Positions 50,303-59,747 of a stretch of DNA of 64,000 nt are shown here, one piece after another; the first letter of the stretch is position 1, and each line of letters opens with the position of its first letter. The DNA is from Paenibacillus hunanensis (GTDB taxonomy: Bacteria; Bacillota; Bacilli; Paenibacillales; Paenibacillaceae), in contig NZ_BMMB01000003.1 of the NCBI RefSeq assembly GCF_014645615.1, positions 434,001-498,000 on the forward strand, read 5' to 3'. The position numbers and the translations under genes were made by a program. Under the pieces are notes generated by a model, which did no database searches, was not told where the DNA came from, and saw only the letters and a program-made list of their open reading frames with translations.

Positions 50303-52975
50303 CTATCCATTTTGCCTTGGCTTCACTCGATTCGTTGCCTGCGCCTGCAATGGATCATCCGGCCAGTAATGCTTGGGATATCTGCCTTTTAGATCCTTTT
50401 TCACTTCAAAATAAGTATTCGCCCAGAAGCTTGCCAGATCGCGAGTCACCTGCACCGGGCGACTGGCAGGAGAAAGCAATTGAATCGTCAGCGGAATGCG
50501 TCCACCGAGCAGAGGGGTAGACGTACAACCGAACATTTCCTGTAATCGAACCGCGATAAATGGCTGCGCTGGATTGCTATAATCAATCGGAATCCGCGAA
50601 CCGCTCGGTACGGTAATATGCGTAGGTGCTATCTGCTCCATCTCCTGCCGCTGCTGCCAATCCAGCATACCGAGTAGCAGCTCAGTCATAGATAAACGGC
50701 GCAGATCAGATAATCGCCGGATGTCGCCCATATAAGGCAGCAGCCAATTCTCCGTATGGGACAGGAGAGCTGCATCATTCATCGCGGGATAATGCTCTGG
50801 CTGTAACCTATGCATCAACCCCATACGCTCGCGTAGCTGGGTAGCTGGCTTTGTCCAATTGAACCAATCCAGGCCGCGTGTATGACCTTGCAGAGCTACA
50901 ATCAATGCACTTCGAATTGCCTCAGCAGACGGTGCAGTATCATTTACCGCTCGCAGTACAATCGCACCCAGTCGTTGTACCCTCTGAGCACGAATCGCTT
51001 CTTTGTCTCCATCATAAGTAACCTCGGTGCGATCCGAGATATGATTGGCATGAAGCTGCTTTAACATGTCTTCTTCTAGCGTAGCTGCTAACAGAATACG
51101 GCTATCGGTGCCTACATCCTCCAGCTCAGCCGCCACAATATACGGCGTACCTGCAAGCAGATGGATGCCGCCATATCCATTCGGCAAAAGTGCACCTCGC
51201 CCCATCCGTAATAAAAATCGCCCATCTCCACGATTTTGCCCGATCCGGTCGGGATAAGCGAGTGATAACAGAGCACCAATCCAGCCGTCGGATGCAGATA
51301 ACGAAGCTGACTTTTTAACTGAGATCGATGACTGCTTATCTGTAGCCTCTTCCATACGCTCTAGCTCACGCCATTGACGTGCAAATCGCTGGCTCCATTC
51401 CTTAATCCGCTCTACTGCATTCGTCTCTACACGATGCTTACTTCTTCCATATAATGCACGTACACGCTCCGCTAGCTCGATACCAGCAGCAGGCGGTAAA
51501 ATATCTCGCTCCTGCAACAAGGCTGCCAGATCACATGCCTCTTGAATAAGCTCTAGCTCGCCCGCCTTGATCATCATGTGGGCAAGCCTTGGATGCGCAC
51601 CGATAACTGTCATATTTCGTCCATGTGTCGTGATACGCAGCTGTTCGTCGATCGCATCCAGCTGCTGAAGCAATAGCTGTCCTTCTCGATAAGCCGCTTC
51701 AGGCGGAGGTGTAAGCCACGCCATCTCCGCTACATCACTTCCCCAGGCAGCAACCTCCAGAGCTAGCGGCGATAGATCGCTTTGTAGCATTTCGGGTCGG
51801 CGCTCGGCAGGTAATATACGATGCTCTTCAGCGCTCCACAGGCGATAGCATACACCCGGCTGTTGTCTGCCTGCACGCCCACGGCGCTGATCGGCTGCAT
51901 CAACGGATATCTGCCGCGTTTCCATCCGCTCCATCCCCGTTGTCGGCGAAAATACACGCGTCCGCATCAATCCGCTATCGATAACGATCGATACCCCTTG
52001 TATCGTTACACTGGATTCTGCGAGTGAAGTCGATAAAATAATCCGGCGCGTACCATCACCACGCGGTCGTACCGCTTCATCCTGCTGCTCTGCCTTCAAG
52101 CCGCCATGCAAAATAACGACCTCCACTTCTGCTGGCAACTGTTGTCCACTACGAAGTAATTCGTTTTGCACAGACCGAATTTCACGCATTCCTGGCAAAA
52201 AGACAAGTAATTCTCCTTCCTGCTCCTGGAGTGCCCTGTGAATCACATGGACGATCTTAGGCTCCATACGCGCTCCCGGCTTGCGATATAGCGTATAGGC
52301 AGATTCACCTGCTTCATAATATGTTTCTACCGGATAGCTGCGTCCCCCACTGCGAAGCACAGGTACATCACCTAATAACTGCGCTACAGGCTGAGGCTCC
52401 ATTGTAGCCGACATGACCAGCACCCTTAGATCCTCACGCAAAAGAGACCTGCTTTCCAGCGTGAAAGCAAGCCCCAGATCCGCATTCAGATTACGCTCGT
52501 GGAACTCGTCAAATAGAACCAATCCAACTTGCTCCAGCGATGGGTCATGCTGTAGCATCCGCGTCAGCACGCCTTCCGTGACCACCTCGATTCGTGTCGC
52601 AGCACTAACCCGTGTATCCAGCGCTACCCGATAGCCCACCGTCTGCCCTACCTTTTCGCCAAGTGTTGCCGCCATATAGCGCGCTGCCGAGATCGCTGCC
52701 AGTCTTCGCGGCTCTAGCATCACAATACGGCGACCAGCTAGCCACGCCTCCTCCAGCAATGCCAGCGGAATACGCGTCGTCTTGCCTGCTCCCGGCTCAG
52801 CAATCAGAACTGCCGCACCTGTCTCCTGTAAATGCTGCTTCAATGCAGGAATCAATTCATCTACAGGTAATGCTGAAGCTACAGGGCTTGGATGTAATTC
52901 GTGCTTCACACGATATGGCTCCCGCTCTTTATCATCTTGATGTTGATCTGTATACTTCTTGTTTTGATCCGTCAA
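50303..52975 (-). CDS. hrpB: ATP-dependent helicase HrpB (DEAH-box)
   Basis: 890 residues. Superfamily 2 motifs: I EPGAGKTTRIPLALL (about residue 59), II LFDEFHERNLNADLGLAF (DEFH form), III VMSATMEPQPVA, V IILSTSLAESSVTIQGVSIVIDSG and VI DQRRGRAGRQQPGVCYRLW, followed by the HA2 region and the HrpB C-terminal domain with PIDYSNPAQPFIAVRLQEMFG and GRYPKHYWPDDPLQAQATNRVKPR. The order is exactly that of proteobacterial HrpB. Its cellular job (RNA handling) is poorly known. The start is uncertain: TTG 52975 or GTG 52909, which has GGGAG upstream. Confidence 0.93.
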   Translation of the reverse strand: MTDQNKKYTDQHQDDKEREPYRVKHELHPSPVASALPVDELIPALKQHLQETGAAVLIAEPGAGKTTRIPLALLEEAWLAGRRIVMLEPRRLAAISAARYMAATLGEKVGQTVGYRVALDTRVSAATRIEVVTEGVLTRMLQHDPSLEQVGLVLFDEFHERNLNADLGLAFTLESRSLLREDLRVLVMSATMEPQPVAQLLGDVPVLRSGGRSYPVETYYEAGESAYTLYRKPGARMEPKIVHVIHRALQEQEGELLVFLPGMREIRSVQNELLRSGQQLPAEVEVVILHGGLKAEQQDEAVRPRGDGTRRIILSTSLAESSVTIQGVSIVIDSGLMRTRVFSPTTGMERMETRQISVDAADQRRGRAGRQQPGVCYRLWSAEEHRILPAERRPEMLQSDLSPLALEVAAWGSDVAEMAWLTPPPEAAYREGQLLLQQLDAIDEQLRITTHGRNMTVIGAHPRLAHMMIKAGELELIQEACDLAALLQERDILPPAAGIELAERVRALYGRSKHRVETNAVERIKEWSQRFARQWRELERMEEATDKQSSISVKKSASLSASDGWIGALLSLAYPDRIGQNRGDGRFLLRMGRGALLPNGYGGIHLLAGTPYIVAAELEDVGTDSRILLAATLEEDMLKQLHANHISDRTEVTYDGDKEAIRAQRVQRLGAIVLRAVNDTAPSAEAIRSALIVALQGHTRGLDWFNWTKPATQLRERMGLMHRLQPEHYPAMNDAALLSHTENWLLPYMGDIRRLSDLRRLSMTELLLGMLDWQQRQEMEQIAPTHITVPSGSRIPIDYSNPAQPFIAVRLQEMFGCTSTPLLGGRIPLTIQLLSPASRPVQVTRDLASFWANTYFEVKKDLKGRYPKHYWPDDPLQAQATNRVKPRQNG

Positions 52976-53025
52976 AAAACATGTCCCTTCCCGTGTAAAT
53001 TTGATAAATGCCGCTAGCGCCTCAT

Positions 53026-53397
53026 TTACCAGCCTGTCAGTCGTTGCCGAATTTTACTTTCGTATCTATTGTAGGCGGAATTGCTACTCCAATCCTTCTG
53101 TGCAGTCAGCATATTCAGCCGTAATGTTTTTTCATCCAGCTTGTTGCGCAGACGCAGCCGTTCTTCATCCTGCTGACAGGCTGCAATCAGATCACTTAAT
53201 GTGAGCATTTCCTGTCTAAGTGTTAGCTCCTCTGGCATAATATTCGCATTTTTCATCAGCTTATAGGCAGAGCGTAGCTCCTCGGGCACATGAGAAAGGT
53301 CTTCCAGCTCCAGCGGTTTGCCCTTCCCCGGCAAATCATCAAATTCACCACGCTTCATTGCCTCTTCAATCATCTGATCAGCCAGCCATGATAGCAT
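53026..53397 (-). CDS. DUF1992 (DnaJ homologue C28-like) protein
   Basis: 123 residues. The DUF1992 pattern is clear: WLADQMIEEAMKRGEFDDLPGKGKPLELED, then VPEELRSAYKLMKNANIMPEELTLRQEM and an alpha-helical coil to the end. The domain is named after eukaryotic DNAJC28 but has no J domain; function unknown. AGAGGTGA before the ATG. It is upstream of hrpB by 50 bp on the same strand and may be co-transcribed. Confidence 0.9.
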   Translation of the reverse strand: MLSWLADQMIEEAMKRGEFDDLPGKGKPLELEDLSHVPEELRSAYKLMKNANIMPEELTLRQEMLTLSDLIAACQQDEERLRLRNKLDEKTLRLNMLTAQKDWSSNSAYNRYESKIRQRLTGW

Positions 53398-53730
53398 TCC
53401 GATTCACCTCTTTATGATCTAGTTTGCTAGTGTCGATTCCGTAGTGTCCCTGTTGGATTATCGATCATTGTACATATTTGGTTGAGGATACGCATTGTTC
53501 TCGTGCTAATTCCTCTTATTCATTCACTTCTTATTAGTTAACTTTAGTATACCAGTAAAATAGCTGCTCACCCAGCCTTCCAATGCGTAACATGGATGGC
53601 GGGATAAGCAGCTATCGTATTTCCAACATGAATTGTAAGCGTATTCAGTCGTTAAGTATACAGCATACTCAGCATATGTATGGTATAGCCGAAGCTACAT
53701 CATTCATAGCCGCTTGATTGCATACAGCGA
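53398..53730. other. Spacer between SDR and DUF1992 genes
   Basis: It contains the SDR terminator (53561-53614) and the upstream region of the DUF1992 gene. No gene seen. Confidence 0.4.
53561..53614 (-). terminator. Hairpin terminator after the SDR gene
   Basis: TAGCTGCTTATCCCGCC/GGCTGGGTGAGCAGCTA with wobble pairs, then ATTTTA on the minus strand. Confidence 0.6.
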
Positions 53731-54537
53731 TTAACACAATAGCGACTCTGCACCATCAATCGTAATTTGTGCACCTGTAATATGAGAGGCCTCGGACGAA
53801 GATAGAAAGGTGACCAGATCAGCTACATTTTCTACGCTACCGGATTGACCTGCCAGCGGCTGTCTTCCCTGTGGAAATTCCATTGGAATCGCGATTTTCT
53901 CCACGGATTCGTTGCGCTCTGTGCTTTGATCGATATTGGTCGAAATAGCGCCCGGGCAGATGACATTCACGCGAATTTTCGAGCGAGCTAGCTCTAGCGC
54001 TGCCATTTTTGCAAAGGCAACCTGACCTGCCTTGGACGCACTATAAGCCGACATCCCAAAGCTTGCAAAGGTCGTATTCCCATTAATCGAGCTGGTGATC
54101 ACAATGCTTCCACTACCCTGTTCTCTTAGATAAGGTAGGGAATACTTGATCGTTAAAAATGTACCGCCCAGATTCGTATTGATCGTACGCTGCCAGTCTT
54201 CATAGCTAATCTCATCAATGGGTGCTACCGCTCCATTAATACCTGCATTCGCAAATACAACATGCAAGCCACCAAAATGAGCTGCACCCTCTTGAACCGC
54301 CTGCTTGACCTGCTCCTCATCGGCAATGTTCGTCACAAATGCTTTTGCAGCATCGGGATACTTCTCGTTAATCTCTGCCTCCGTCTCGTGAATGCGTTCA
54401 GGAGACAGATCACAAATGATAACACGCGCACCCTGCTCGGCAAACTTGAGCGCAGTTGCGCGTCCAATTCCCGAACCGGCTCCCGTGACCAGAGCGACTT
54501 GACCTGTAAAACGCTGTGGCTGTGTGGTCGATTCCAT
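53731..54537 (-). CDS. Short-chain dehydrogenase/reductase
   Basis: 268 residues from ATG 54537 (GGGAG nine bases upstream); ATG 54543 is too close to it. Classical SDR: cofactor loop VTGAGSGIGRATALKFAEQGA, acidic ICDLSP suggesting NAD preference, VFANAGING, catalytic Ser in ITSSINGN, YSASKAGQVAFAKMAALELA with Tyr and Lys, and the C-terminal SSEASHITGAQITIDGAES. The substrate is unknown. Monocistronic, with a hairpin terminator. Confidence 0.9.
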   Translation of the reverse strand: MESTTQPQRFTGQVALVTGAGSGIGRATALKFAEQGARVIICDLSPERIHETEAEINEKYPDAAKAFVTNIADEEQVKQAVQEGAAHFGGLHVVFANAGINGAVAPIDEISYEDWQRTINTNLGGTFLTIKYSLPYLREQGSGSIVITSSINGNTTFASFGMSAYSASKAGQVAFAKMAALELARSKIRVNVICPGAISTNIDQSTERNESVEKIAIPMEFPQGRQPLAGQSGSVENVADLVTFLSSSEASHITGAQITIDGAESLLC

Positions 54538-54670
54538 ATTCATTCACTCCCTCAGAATAATTAGTGTAGACAAAATGCCAGGTATCTTGCTACAGGAATT
54601 ACCCAAAAGATCCTGTTATGAAATCATATTAATGTATATTTATCGTTCTTGAAACGCCTGATCGCCTACC

Positions 54671-54702
54671 AAAAAAACCGGACTGCTCATGGCAATCCGG
54701 TT
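54671..54702 (-). terminator. Intrinsic terminator of the 278-aa gene
   Basis: AACCGGA/TCCGGTT with a 13-nt loop, then seven T on the minus strand. Confidence 0.8.
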
Positions 54703-54751
54703 CTATGGCTGGCTTTCTCACCTCGAAGCCCCGTTAGCCGAAATAATCAGC

Positions 54752-55588
54752 TCATCTAACGGCATCCGATTGATCAATCCAATCCAGCAAAATAGTATGA
54801 AAATGTTCTTTGTCGAGCGGTACAGCGATGACCCATTCTTCTTCCTGACGGCTCATCTGGCGCACAATCCAATTGGTAGTACGATCAGCCAGTAGTACAG
54901 CACCCTGCCGTTGCCAGCCAGAAGACTCCAGATGGGAAAATTGCAGCTCGGCATACAGACGATTGTCCGCAATCACACCGGCAAACAGATTCGCTCCCTC
55001 TTCGTCGCCTGTCATTGCGAATAGTTCACTCGTCAGCTCTGGCAAATAAAACAAATCCCGCAAATGCACATGCTCATCAAACCATTGCCGCGGAAACGTT
55101 AACGCTGGCATATCAGCTGCTGAATAACTATTTAATTCAAGCTGATTCAACACCTGATCGCACGATTGCCGAAGTGCACCAAGTCGTGTTAATTCATATT
55201 GCCCTGACATTCCTTCCGCCAGGGAAATTTCAAAAATCCCATCATCATTCAAATAATAATGTACATTGACAGCAAGCTGGCTCGATTCAAGAACATGACT
55301 GTAACGCAGGCAGCAACCACGCTTGTATACTACATTTCGATCCGAGCTTGCCTGACCATACGGCGGATGAGCCAGAAGCTGCTCCAGCGCTTCTCCGCTA
55401 ATATAGCCTTTTTGCAGCAATGACACTCCGACCTGCTTCCATCCATTAATCCATTCCTCCATCCGATCATTAGGAAAAGGATTACGGATTCCTGCTACCC
55501 GGTTAAAGCCCATCATACCAGCCAGAAAAAAAAGCTCTTTTTCGTTTAAGGTCAGCTTCCTACTGTTAAAAGAGTCAAGAGCAAACAT
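54752..55588 (-). CDS. Hypothetical protein (278 aa)
   Basis: No family recognised. The protein has no signal peptide or membrane helix. The N-terminal third is helical (LTLNEKELFFLAGMMGFNRVAG, EEWINGWKQVGVSLLQKGYISGEALEQLL), suggesting a small winged-helix-like or ESX-associated (EspG-like) arrangement; the rest mixes strands and helices (ESSQLAVNVHYYLNDDGIFEISLAEG, WVIAVPLDKEHFHTILLDWI). AAGGGAG precedes the ATG at twelve bases, rather far. It is a single gene with its own terminator and a divergent neighbour. Confidence 0.7.
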   Translation of the reverse strand: MFALDSFNSRKLTLNEKELFFLAGMMGFNRVAGIRNPFPNDRMEEWINGWKQVGVSLLQKGYISGEALEQLLAHPPYGQASSDRNVVYKRGCCLRYSHVLESSQLAVNVHYYLNDDGIFEISLAEGMSGQYELTRLGALRQSCDQVLNQLELNSYSAADMPALTFPRQWFDEHVHLRDLFYLPELTSELFAMTGDEEGANLFAGVIADNRLYAELQFSHLESSGWQRQGAVLLADRTTNWIVRQMSRQEEEWVIAVPLDKEHFHTILLDWIDQSDAVR

Positions 55589-56027
55589 ATGGCGGGTCTT
55601 CTCCCTTCAATATTGACATGTGAGCTTTTATATCTATATAAAAGGGTATTCATGTTCATTTTCTTTATTTATATGGTTCTTATTTCCCATTTAAATGTAG
55701 CACTATAGACTTAAATTTGTCAATTATTTTCAAATATTTGTACAGTACATTGTTAACACAGCAGTGTGATAAATATTTTATACCGGCTAGATGCAGAGTT
55801 GAAGTTATAAAGCCTGCCGTGGTTTTGAATATTTTGTGTCCCAGGCTTACGAATCGCGCGAGGTTTTAGGTGAATATCAGGTTCTTTTAAGTTTTCTTTA
55901 AGGAAAGGTGATTACAATAAACTCAAGTTAGCGGATATGAACAACTACCCCGAACGCAACACAAGCAAGTTTCAACCGCCTAACTTCTAACTTTGAATTT
56001 ATCTATCATACAATGAGGTGATTAATA
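55589..56027. other. Divergent spacer with plus-strand promoter and palindrome
   Basis: A plus-strand promoter candidate TTGACA (55613-55618), 18-bp spacer, TATAAA (55637-55642) overlaps a perfect palindrome CTTTTATAT-CT-ATATAAAAG (55625-55644). It would give the gene at 56028 a leader of about 380 nt. A 17-codon frame in that leader (ATG near 55936) has no clear ribosome site. Confidence 0.45.
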
Positions 56028-56267
56028 GTGAAGACGACAATTCTGTTAGAGGACAAAATCGTTCCTGTTTACTTTAACGCCGATAATACACAGCCAGTAT
56101 CCAAGCTTTTAAGACTACTGCGCAGAACCCTTGAGAATAAAATTACAAACGGCAAAAAAATGATCAAAAACTGCCTGGATACGGTTATCAGTATTGAGGT
56201 TATCGGCTCGGAAGCAATTTTGCATACTTATCGTGAGAGTGACACATTAGCACTTTCGCTCTATTGA
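56028..56267 (+). CDS. Small hypothetical protein (79 aa)
   Basis: GTG 56028 with GAGGTGA upstream. 79 residues MKTTILLEDKIVPVYFNADN..., with a basic helical middle (SKLLRLLRRTLENKITNGKKMIKN) and a strand-like end VISIEVIGSEAILHTYRESDTLALSLY. No hydrophobic segment or known family. A terminator follows, so it is a monocistronic unit. Confidence 0.6.
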   Translation: MKTTILLEDKIVPVYFNADNTQPVSKLLRLLRRTLENKITNGKKMIKNCLDTVISIEVIGSEAILHTYRESDTLALSLY

Positions 56268-56311
56268 GCCACACAGAGAGATATAACATAGCAAAATATT
56301 TGGTTGCATAG

Positions 56312-56361
56312 ACGGGCCTGGAACACGGAATTATATTCCGCACACGGCCCTTTCTGTTTTT
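56312..56361 (+). terminator. Two-part hairpin terminator after the 79-aa gene
   Basis: GGGCC/GGCCC (56314-56318, 56346-56350) enclosing GGAAT-TAT-ATTCC, then TTTCTGTTTTT. Confidence 0.7.
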
Positions 56362-56673
56362 GGAGACCCTAATATGCTATACAGCTTTAATCGTTCCATC
56401 TGTAGCAGCACCTACTACATAACGATCATTTGACCGAATTTCTGCAATTTTTTAACGATTGCAGGAGTTCGGTATTTTTATGTCAAATTATTAAAGTGTA
56501 AGTAAACGTGGTGTTAACTATTTTGAATAAAAATGAATTGAACACAAATTAACTTTAAGTAATTGGATAGCTTTTTAAAAGAGATATATAAAAAGTTATC
56601 TCATATCAAAAAGGTTAGTCTGTATCAAATGTATATTGTGTGTTATAATAGACCTACAAAAGAGGTGATATAG
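56362..56673. other. HxlR gene upstream region
   Basis: It contains a good -10 TATAAT near 56645 with a weak -35. No other element is clear. Confidence 0.4.
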
Positions 56674-57027
56674 ATGGATACTTCAATGCTTTGTCCCCGA
56701 TTTGAAAAAGGGATGCAAATTTTAAGTAAACGCTGGAACGGTCTGATTATTTATCAACTGCTCAATGGTCCACAGCGCTTTTGTTCGATTCAGTCGTCAT
56801 TGCCTGTAAGCGGTCGCCTGTTATCAGAGCGCCTCAAGGATCTTGAACATGAAGGTATGGTCGTTCGTCATGTTTATCCAGAGACTCCCGTACGTATTGA
56901 ATATGAATTGACTCCGAAGGGTCTTGCGCTTGAAAGTGTCATCCGTGGCATTCAGGATTGGTCCCAGGATTGGGTAGAGCCTGCTTCTGCTTGCAAAGAA
57001 GAGGCATATAGCGAGCTTGCCAAGTGA
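56674..57027 (+). CDS. HxlR/DUF24 family transcriptional regulator
   Basis: 117 residues. The HxlR winged helix is evident: CPRFEKGMQILSKRWNGLIIYQLLNGPQRFCSIQSSLPVSGRLLSERLKDLEHEGMVVRHVYPETPVRIEYELTPKGLAL. A conserved Cys at position 7 is the redox-sensing position in YodB, CatR and HypR, which respond to quinones, disulfide stress or aldehydes. Target genes in the window could be the NAD(P)-binding gene at 5256 or the aldehyde dehydrogenase nearby, both with small palindromes upstream; this is inference. GAGGTG before the ATG. Confidence 0.92.
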   Translation: MDTSMLCPRFEKGMQILSKRWNGLIIYQLLNGPQRFCSIQSSLPVSGRLLSERLKDLEHEGMVVRHVYPETPVRIEYELTPKGLALESVIRGIQDWSQDWVEPASACKEEAYSELAK

Positions 57028-57053
57028 TGAACTATTATATGTCGATGTACAAC

Positions 57054-57087
57054 AAATAACCGGTTTCCGTGAGGAAGCCGGTTATTT
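57054..57087. terminator. Terminator after the HxlR gene
   Basis: AAATAACCGG-TTTCC / GGAAG-CCGGTTATTT with a 4-nt loop; near-perfect stem flanked by A and T. Confidence 0.85.
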
Positions 57088-57228
57088 GCTATGGCTGGGT
57101 GAATAGTAGCCATTCTATTGATTTGCTATTGCTGTAGGACTTATCGTAGACCTACACAGCAATATGGCAGGATTCCGATATTCGTTCGATGAAGGCATGA
57201 TCTAGTTGTAAGGTCATAGAGAGTGCGA

Positions 57229-57372
57229 TTAGTGGCTCACGGGTTGTCGGGATCTGCCGGCTTCTACCTTCTCCGCTCGACGAATACGAATGATGAACAA
57301 TCGCAGTAGATTCGTACGAGTGTGCTGGTCAGCATTTCTTAATTTTTCTAAAATAAAACGATCGATTGACAT
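57229..57372 (-). CDS. Small basic protein (47 aa), tentative
   Basis: ATG 57372 with AAAGGAG nine bases upstream. 47 residues MSIDRFILEKLRNADQHTRTN..., very rich in Arg (RLFIIRIRRAEKVEAGRSRQ). It could be a small nucleic-acid-binding peptide. No family known; kept because of the good ribosome site and a complete frame. Confidence 0.45.
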   Translation of the reverse strand: MSIDRFILEKLRNADQHTRTNLLRLFIIRIRRAEKVEAGRSRQPVSH

Positions 57373-57597
57373 GCCCGCTCACTCCTTTATTCTGTCGCCA
57401 AACTCTTGATTCCGGCAGTGTGAACAAACGCGATGTCGTTCATTTTCCGGTATTCTTTAATAACCTTTTTCGCGCAGGCTCAAACCATTTTCTAGGTGTT
57501 TTCTGCATTAATAGGAGTCCTGATTTTATAGCTTCTTTCACTGACTCTAGTCCCATTTATGGTGCAACTCAGGCTGTGCATTTGCGCAAATATCGAC
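57373..57597. other. Spacer after the aldehyde dehydrogenase gene
   Basis: No gene and no clear terminator identified here. Confidence 0.35.
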
Positions 57598-59064
57598 TTA
57601 GAAAAATTCACGATACGGCTTCTGGATGCTGATCCAGCGAGTGCGCGTGAACTTATCAATCGCCCATTCTCCGCCAAATCGACCTACACCTGATGCCTTT
57701 TCGCCACCGAACATGACATGCGCCTCATCGTTCACCGACTGATCGTTGACGTGGATCATGCCTGTCTCCATCTGCTGGGCGACATCATAGCCACGCTCCA
57801 GATTCGTTGTAAAGACCGAACCACTCAGACCATAGTCGCTATTATTCATAATACGGATGGCATCCTGCTCGTCCTTCGCACGAATGAGCAGTGCAACCGG
57901 GCCAAATAGCTCATTTTGAGCAGCATCGCTATCTGGCTTCACTTCACTCAGTACCGTAGGCTGTAGCACATTGCCCTCTGCCTTACCGCCATATTGTAGC
58001 TTCGCTCCTGCCTGTTGCGCTTTTTCTACAACCTCCAGCAGACGCTCTACTTCTTTCTCATGGATGAGCGGGCCAACGACGGTTTCTTTGAGCGATGGAT
58101 CGCCATAAGGTAGCTTTTTCACAGTAGCAACGAATTTTTCTGTAAAAGCATCATAGATCGATTCATCAATAATAATCCGGTTAAGTGCCATACAGATTTG
58201 ACCCTGATGGAAAAACTTGCCGAACACAGCTGCTTCAACTGCACGATCCAGATCGGCATCGTCGAGCACGATCATCGCATTGTTACCACCCAGCTCTAGC
58301 GCTACATCCTTCAGATGCTCACCAGCCAGCTTACCGATACCACGGCCTACCTCTGTCGAACCTGTAAAGGATACAAGCTTCGGTGTCGGATGCTTCACAA
58401 AAGCATCGCCGATCTCGCTACCACTACCACTTACGACACTGAGTACACCTTTTGGCAGACCTGCCTTTTCAAAAATATCTGCGATTAGTAGCCCTGCTGT
58501 AATCGGTGTATCCGATGCTGGCTTGATCACCACACCATTCCCGAGTGCAAGTGCTGGTGCTACAGAACGAAGACACAGATGCAACGGGAAGTTCCACGGG
58601 CCAATCATACCGATAACGCCCTTCGGCTCGCGTACGACGCGATTTTCTTTGCCCGGAATATCGGAGCCGATAATCTCGCCCTTCATGCGGTATGGGAAGG
58701 AAGCGGATTCCTCCACTACGCGTCGTGCAGCCGCCCATTCGCGCTCTGCCTTAATGCGTGTGCTGCCTGACTCAGCGATCAGCAGCTCAATCACTTCATC
58801 TTTTCGCTCATCCAGCTGCGCCACTGCCTTATACATTACCTGTGCGCGAGTAGCAAGTGGAGTTTTCGCCCACTCTTTGCCTGCTTTTTCCGCAGTTCGA
58901 TAAGCGCGATCCAGATCGTCTTCGCTGGATGCTTTCATTTCGACAAGCAATTTACCGCTATATGGATTCACATTTTTCACTGTTTTATCTGAGGTACCTT
59001 CCACCCATTCACCTGCAATATATTGCTTACTCCATTTTGCAAATTTCGATTGTACGAGTGTCAT
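57598..59064 (-). CDS. Aldehyde dehydrogenase family protein (aromatic-aldehyde type)
   Basis: 488 residues. Motifs: GPWNFPLHLCLRSVAPALALGNGVVIKPASDTP, cofactor FTGSTEVGRGIG, general base LELGGNNAMIV (Glu) and catalytic Cys in GQICMALNRIIID; C-terminal EIGxx-like NELFGPVALLIRAKDE and NDEAHVMFGGEKASGVGRFGG. Closest by pattern to benzaldehyde/vanillin dehydrogenases (B. subtilis YfmT). It oxidises aldehydes to acids with NAD(P). GAGGAGG at eight bases. Two small palindromes upstream (59158-59186) suggest regulation by an HxlR- or MarR-type protein. Confidence 0.92.
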   Translation of the reverse strand: MTLVQSKFAKWSKQYIAGEWVEGTSDKTVKNVNPYSGKLLVEMKASSEDDLDRAYRTAEKAGKEWAKTPLATRAQVMYKAVAQLDERKDEVIELLIAESGSTRIKAEREWAAARRVVEESASFPYRMKGEIIGSDIPGKENRVVREPKGVIGMIGPWNFPLHLCLRSVAPALALGNGVVIKPASDTPITAGLLIADIFEKAGLPKGVLSVVSGSGSEIGDAFVKHPTPKLVSFTGSTEVGRGIGKLAGEHLKDVALELGGNNAMIVLDDADLDRAVEAAVFGKFFHQGQICMALNRIIIDESIYDAFTEKFVATVKKLPYGDPSLKETVVGPLIHEKEVERLLEVVEKAQQAGAKLQYGGKAEGNVLQPTVLSEVKPDSDAAQNELFGPVALLIRAKDEQDAIRIMNNSDYGLSGSVFTTNLERGYDVAQQMETGMIHVNDQSVNDEAHVMFGGEKASGVGRFGGEWAIDKFTRTRWISIQKPYREFF

Positions 59065-59404
59065 GTTGTTTTCCTCCTCTAAGTTGAGCTCTTTGCACCT
59101 AACAAGGCGTCTGGGTATCCTTTAACCGGATTGTAGTAAAAACAAACATTCTATTTTTTAGTAGATGACTAATTTTTAGTAGCTAATTAGGTAGCTTGAG
59201 GGGGAGGTGGAATTGTGATTTTTACGGCTATATCAAGCTTGGAGAGAGGTGGTTTGTAAGCTTGTGATGAGGCTTAGGGCTAGCAGTCATAACTTATTTC
59301 AATGCGCATATTGCTCCTATTGCTCCTATTGCTTATAGTTTATAACTCGCAGCGCATAATTCGTAACTTGTAGCTCATAGTTGATAGTTCATAACCCATG
59401 GACC
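59065..59404. other. Aldehyde dehydrogenase promoter region
   Basis: It contains the paired palindromes at 59158-59186 and, further out, a threefold TTGCTCCTA-like repeat near 59308-59334 and degenerate forms of the following minisatellite. No gene. Confidence 0.45.
59158..59186. promoter_or_regulatory. Two adjacent palindromic operators
   Basis: TTAGT-AGATG-ACTAA (59158-59172) and TTAG-TAG-CTAA (59176-59186), both perfect inverted repeats sharing TTAGTAG. They lie about 95-120 bp upstream of the aldehyde dehydrogenase start. Confidence 0.5.
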
Positions 59405-59467
59405 ATAACTCATAACTCACAACTCACAACTCACAACTCACAACTCACAACTCATAACTCACAACTC
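59405..59467. repeat. Heptanucleotide minisatellite (AYAACTC)9
   Basis: Nine 7-bp units, ATAACTC or ACAACTC, with five consecutive identical ACAACTC in the middle. Older, more diverged units extend left to about 59340. Confidence 0.92.
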
Positions 59468-59612
59468 GATGATATGAATGTGTGAAAAGAAGTAAATAAA
59501 TTGTTTGATCAAGAAAGAAATAAAACATGGTGTATTATCAATCTGGACTATAGAAGACTTATTCATGTAAAAGAGGACTTGCTTATGTAAAAGCTTGTTA
59601 CTTATGCAAAAT

Positions 59613-59711
59613 AAAAAAAGCAGACTTTATAATAAACAGCACCCTACAAGATGAACTTTTTTCAAAGTATCTATCTCATAAGGTACTGTTCAATAAAGAG
59701 CCTGCTTTTTT
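59613..59711 (-). terminator. Very long hairpin after the gene at 59748
   Basis: On the minus strand AAAAAAGCAGGCTCTTTAT... (from 59711) pairs discontinuously over about 40 bases with ...ATAAAGTCTGCTTTTTTT (to 59613), with ACAGTACC/GGGTGCTGT and GAGAT/TCATCTT inner matches. It ends in T. It could equally be a miniature element that supplies termination. Confidence 0.6.
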
Positions 59712-59747
59712 GTATGATTTGGCTATATCGTTATAGCTTCGATCAAT

